DNA of 64,000 nt from Chryseobacterium formosense (lineage in GTDB: Bacteria > Bacteroidota > Bacteroidia > Flavobacteriales > Weeksellaceae). The stretch covers positions 744,001 to 808,000 of the forward strand of contig NZ_FPAP01000001.1 in the NCBI RefSeq assembly GCF_900116415.1, written 5' to 3'. The notes under the pieces were generated by a model. That model worked only from the letters and a program-made list of their open reading frames with translations. It was not told the DNA's origin and made no database searches. Both the position numbers and the translations under genes were made by a program. Shown here one piece after another: positions 61,871-64,000 of the stretch. Each line of letters opens with the position of its first letter. Positions within the stretch are counted from its first letter, which is position 1.

Positions 61871-61956
61871 CCCGCTATTCACTGTATCTTTTTGGTAGCG
61901 GTCTCCTCTTCGTTCCGCCCGCCACCAAAAAGGATGTCGTTTTTATCGGGGCTAGG
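61871..61956. repeat. REP-like element, copy C
   Basis: CCCGCTATTCACTGTATC precedes and ATCGGGGCTAG ends the element; TTTTTGGTAGCGG (61889-61901) pairs with CCGCCACCAAAAA (61919-61931) with one mismatch. The flanks match copies A and B; the core differs. Confidence 0.75.
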
Positions 61957-61995
61957 GTGTTGTTCATAAATTCAACATTCATAAATATCCACACG

Positions 61996-62065
61996 GTTTG
62001 TCATCCTGTAAGGATCTAAAATTGAATCTCTAATACTATGTTGAGATGCTTTCAGCATGACAAAC
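61996..62065. repeat. TGTCAT-family inverted repeat, copy 2
   Basis: GTTTGTCAT (61996-62004) pairs with ATGACAAAC (62057-62065); CAGCATGACA and AGGATCT are internal words. Confidence 0.5.
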
Positions 62066-62092
62066 TAAGTGAAGAATTATTACAGTTAAAAC

Positions 62093-62119
62093 AAAAAAAA
62101 GCGAAACCAAAGTTCCGCT
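62093..62119 (-). terminator. intrinsic terminator of S1/P1 nuclease gene
   Basis: On the minus strand AGCGGAAC-TTTG-GTTTCGCT is followed by a T8 run. Confidence 0.8.
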
Positions 62120-62178
62120 CTACTATTTTAAGTCAGAATTCAAAATTGACTTTTAAAATTCACCATTGACGATTCACA

Positions 62179-62970
62179 TTAAAACAAATCATTCAGTAAT
62201 TTCGCCAATCTCAAACCTCCATAAAGAAGCTGTCTTTCCATGACGTCATTAAATTTATACTGGTAATCGTAAGACAATTTCGAACCATCCGGAGTTTGTG
62301 CGTAAATTTTATTAGCAATCTGATGAGAATCGTACAACCAGTTTTCCAACGTTCCGGATTGAATTTGTTTTACTTCATCTTTCGATTTAATATCCAAAAG
62401 TTTTGCGTATTCTGTGTAGCTGTATTTTTGTGAATCAACCAATTTTCCGTCCCAAACAGAGTGTAAATTAGTCTTGTCTCCAAAATAAGTAACGTTGATT
62501 TTATTTCCGCCTAAATCTTCAGATCTTCCTGTATGCATCGGCTGTGCTAAATCTCCCATCATGTGAATCAGGAAAATCAAAGCAATTTTTCTGTCTTTTT
62601 CAGAAGTTTTTTCATCTTTAATCTGGCTCGACAATATTTTAATCTGAGAATAAAGATTGGCTCCTGCCTGAGCTTTTAAGTCTTTTTCGAATTCAGTAAA
62701 ATCTGTTTTTGGATCGATGTTTACATAATGCCAAGCTGAAGCCTGCTTCCAGACACCGGTCGTATCAGATTTAATAAAATCCGGCCAGTTTGCCCAATAC
62801 GCCATTCTTTCCTGCCCCAACATTTTTCTGATCTCTCTTTTAGCCTTTCCAGAAAGATGGTTTTCTGCAATCTCCGCAATCACTCGGTGCCCCGTTAATC
62901 CCCATGCATACGAATAAACCGAACTTGCAATGAATGCCAAAAGCAGAATTTTAGAATAAATACTTTTCAT
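62179..62970 (-). CDS. S1/P1 family nuclease
   Basis: This 263-residue secreted zinc nuclease of the S1/P1 and phospholipase C fold has a signal peptide (1-22) whose cleavage exposes Trp (AWGLTGHR), the first zinc ligand in this family. Further ligands lie in WANWPDFIKSD, WHYVNID, HMMGDLAQPMH (His-x3-Asp-x5-His) and NLHSVWD. It cuts single-stranded DNA and RNA in the periplasm or outside. It would feed nucleotide scavenging, matching the nucleoside permease at 6 kb only in function. A TATCTTTG box precedes it. Confidence 0.9.
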   Translation of the reverse strand: MKSIYSKILLLAFIASSVYSYAWGLTGHRVIAEIAENHLSGKAKREIRKMLGQERMAYWANWPDFIKSDTTGVWKQASAWHYVNIDPKTDFTEFEKDLKAQAGANLYSQIKILSSQIKDEKTSEKDRKIALIFLIHMMGDLAQPMHTGRSEDLGGNKINVTYFGDKTNLHSVWDGKLVDSQKYSYTEYAKLLDIKSKDEVKQIQSGTLENWLYDSHQIANKIYAQTPDGSKLSYDYQYKFNDVMERQLLYGGLRLAKLLNDLF

Positions 62971-62992
62971 TTTTTAATTAATTTTCGAGTTG

Positions 62993-63000
62993 CAAAGATA
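62993..63000 (-). promoter_or_regulatory. -7 box TATCTTTG of S1/P1 nuclease
   Basis: It is a perfect TAnnTTTG match on the minus strand, 22 nt before the start. Confidence 0.55.
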
Positions 63001-63227
63001 AGCCAGCCTTACCGAAATTATGGTTGAAAATGATGATTTGTTGGTTGCTGCACTGTTAATTTTATGTAAAATCACAGACGAATTTTATTTAATAAAGATT
63101 AATGCAAAAGAAAATCAGTAAATTAGATCAGATAAAGAATTTAAGTGTAAAAAATTAATATAAATTCTTTTTCAATAATAGGAGATATTTTATCTTTACG
63201 ATACCAATTAAGATCACACAAATAAAT

Positions 63228-64000
63228 ATGTACGACAACAGCACGATAGAAATGAATTACAACAAGCTGCAGACAGACTTTAAAGCTGAAGCAGTTGCCG
63301 TAAATCTTTTGAAATATCACCGATCTGTAAGCAATATTTTTATTGAAAGAATAGGCATCAACGACAGAGCTTATCTGAAGGATATTAAAAGTATTTCAAG
63401 CCATTATCTAGGATTTGACGAAGAAGTTCTCAATATCAGAACTTACCGTGAAGGAATTTATGATTATCTTCCGGAAGGACTTTTTCATCCGCCTTCTCTC
63501 AATACTTCAAGAAAAAATGTTGAAAGTGTTGTAAAAGAGATCCGCAAACAAAAAAGAGTGGAAGATGATGCAAGAAAGTTCTTCAGACCTTTCGAGCTTG
63601 AAATTTTCTTTACCGAAATCAGCGCTTTGCTGAAAGAATTTGATTTCGATTTGGCAAGCGAAACAGATTCTCTTCTCCACATCTTCAGTGATCTCTGGCC
63701 GATCATTAAAATGCTCGATAAACAGAATGCTTATATTTTCCTTCATATTTTGCCATTTTTCCACAACATCAGAGGCGATAAAAAGTGGTTTGAACGTTGC
63801 ATGACCGCTTTTCTGAAAGTTCCTGTAGAAATTACTTTTACACCAAATGAAATCGACAGAATGAAAGAAGACGATTCTTCTATTCTTTTGGGAAATTCAA
63901 GACTGGGAGTTACCTACATAGCAAGCGGAAAACACATGGACGGCGAAAGAAACTGGATCGTAAATATCGGCCCGATTCCTTATGATGAGATGAAAAATTA
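63228..64000 (+). CDS. tssG: TssG-like T6SS baseplate protein, 3' end outside window
   Basis: An open frame from ATG 63228 runs to the window end (257 complete codons, no stop). It opens with MYDNSTIEMNYNKLQTDFKAEAVAVNLLK and contains YDYLPEGLFHPPSLN, then KEIRKQKRVEDDARKFFRPFELEIFF, an alpha/beta body and WIVNIGPIPYDEMKN. Length and the LPEGLFHP segment fit Bacteroidota TssG, the third subunit of the T6SS wedge with TssE and TssF. The two latter genes lie 37.5 kb upstream. The call rests on pattern memory, not a search; a weak TATCTTTA box lies upstream. The cluster likely goes on beyond the window. Confidence 0.55.
   Translation, partial: MYDNSTIEMNYNKLQTDFKAEAVAVNLLKYHRSVSNIFIERIGINDRAYLKDIKSISSHYLGFDEEVLNIRTYREGIYDYLPEGLFHPPSLNTSRKNVESVVKEIRKQKRVEDDARKFFRPFELEIFFTEISALLKEFDFDLASETDSLLHIFSDLWPIIKMLDKQNAYIFLHILPFFHNIRGDKKWFERCMTAFLKVPVEITFTPNEIDRMKEDDSSILLGNSRLGVTYIASGKHMDGERNWIVNIGPIPYDEMKN

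Noticed and set aside
61690..62019. Short plus-strand ORF of about 78 codons upstream of rpoD
   Set aside because: It runs through the direct repeat and the REP-like element C and has no recognisable protein features.

Overview
The window is an AT-rich chromosomal segment from a member of the Bacteroidota, class Flavobacteriia, most likely Chryseobacterium or a close relative in the Weeksellaceae. The signs are two T9SS C-terminal sorting domains, a short (288-residue) primary sigma factor, atpD-atpC as a separate pair, genes of the Bacteroidota-type T6SS, many DUFs typical of the group (DUF2723, DUF3347, DUF4286, DUF4920), and the promoter box TAnnTTTG a short distance before many start codons. 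This is an inference from gene content; no 16S rRNA or other RNA gene is visible. No plasmid, prophage, integrase, transposase or CRISPR array is present.

Layout. 0-2.4 kb: two T9SS cargo proteins, the second directly behind a 21-copy AAT microsatellite. 2.4-7.4 kb: SDR oxidoreductase, etfB-etfA, bifunctional nuclease and nucleoside-type MFS permease. 7.5-8.6 kb: an M43 zinc metalloprotease gene broken by two nonsense codons. 8.7-11 kb: an ECF sigma operon. 11.3-18.1 kb: thiolase with two small membrane proteins, a UMF1-type MFS protein, mevalonate-kinase-like plus UbiA prenyltransferase, and proline dehydrogenase. 18.2-20.7 kb: a XRE-type regulator and an M14 peptidase diverge from an 850-bp AT-rich gene-free region with DnaA-box-like sites (candidate oriC). 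20.8-23 kb: DUF4920 protein and an APC permease. 23.3-26.6 kb: a three-gene T6SS island (tssE, tssF, lipoprotein). 26.7-28.4 kb: ABM monooxygenase, DJ-1/PfpI protein and a Crp/Fnr regulator. 28.6-34.9 kb: uvrA followed by a run of small secreted proteins and lipoproteins, three sharing a PPG-x-x-K-K motif. 35-43.8 kb: gyrA-TPR, NAD(P)-binding protein, YjbR, ribF, atpD-atpC and a secreted unknown.

44-49 kb (minus strand): a B12-binding radical SAM protein, an alpha-oxoamine synthase and a cysteine-synthase homologue; the last two look like cysteate-based sulfonolipid (capnine/sulfobacin) synthesis. 49-58.7 kb: DUF2723 glycosyltransferase-like protein, a second polytopic membrane protein, DUF1697 protein, kdsA, a TonB-dependent receptor and a DUF3347 protein. 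58.7-63 kb (minus strand): FAD monooxygenase, lipoprotein, rpoD and S1/P1 nuclease. At 63.2 kb a probable tssG begins and runs off the window, so T6SS baseplate genes lie at two sites 40 kb apart.

The regulatory layer is consistent. About 18 TAnnTTTG boxes sit mostly 13-35 nt upstream of start codons, and several revise start choices (ribF, the APC permease, the UMF1 protein, the membrane protein at 52.7 kb). Most operons end in clear intrinsic terminators. The gaps also hold at least six families of short palindromic repeats. I see no single wholly novel system. The strongest leads are the split T6SS, the sulfonolipid pair, the candidate origin with an adjacent self-regulated XRE gene, the PPG lipoprotein family and the two long microsatellites.
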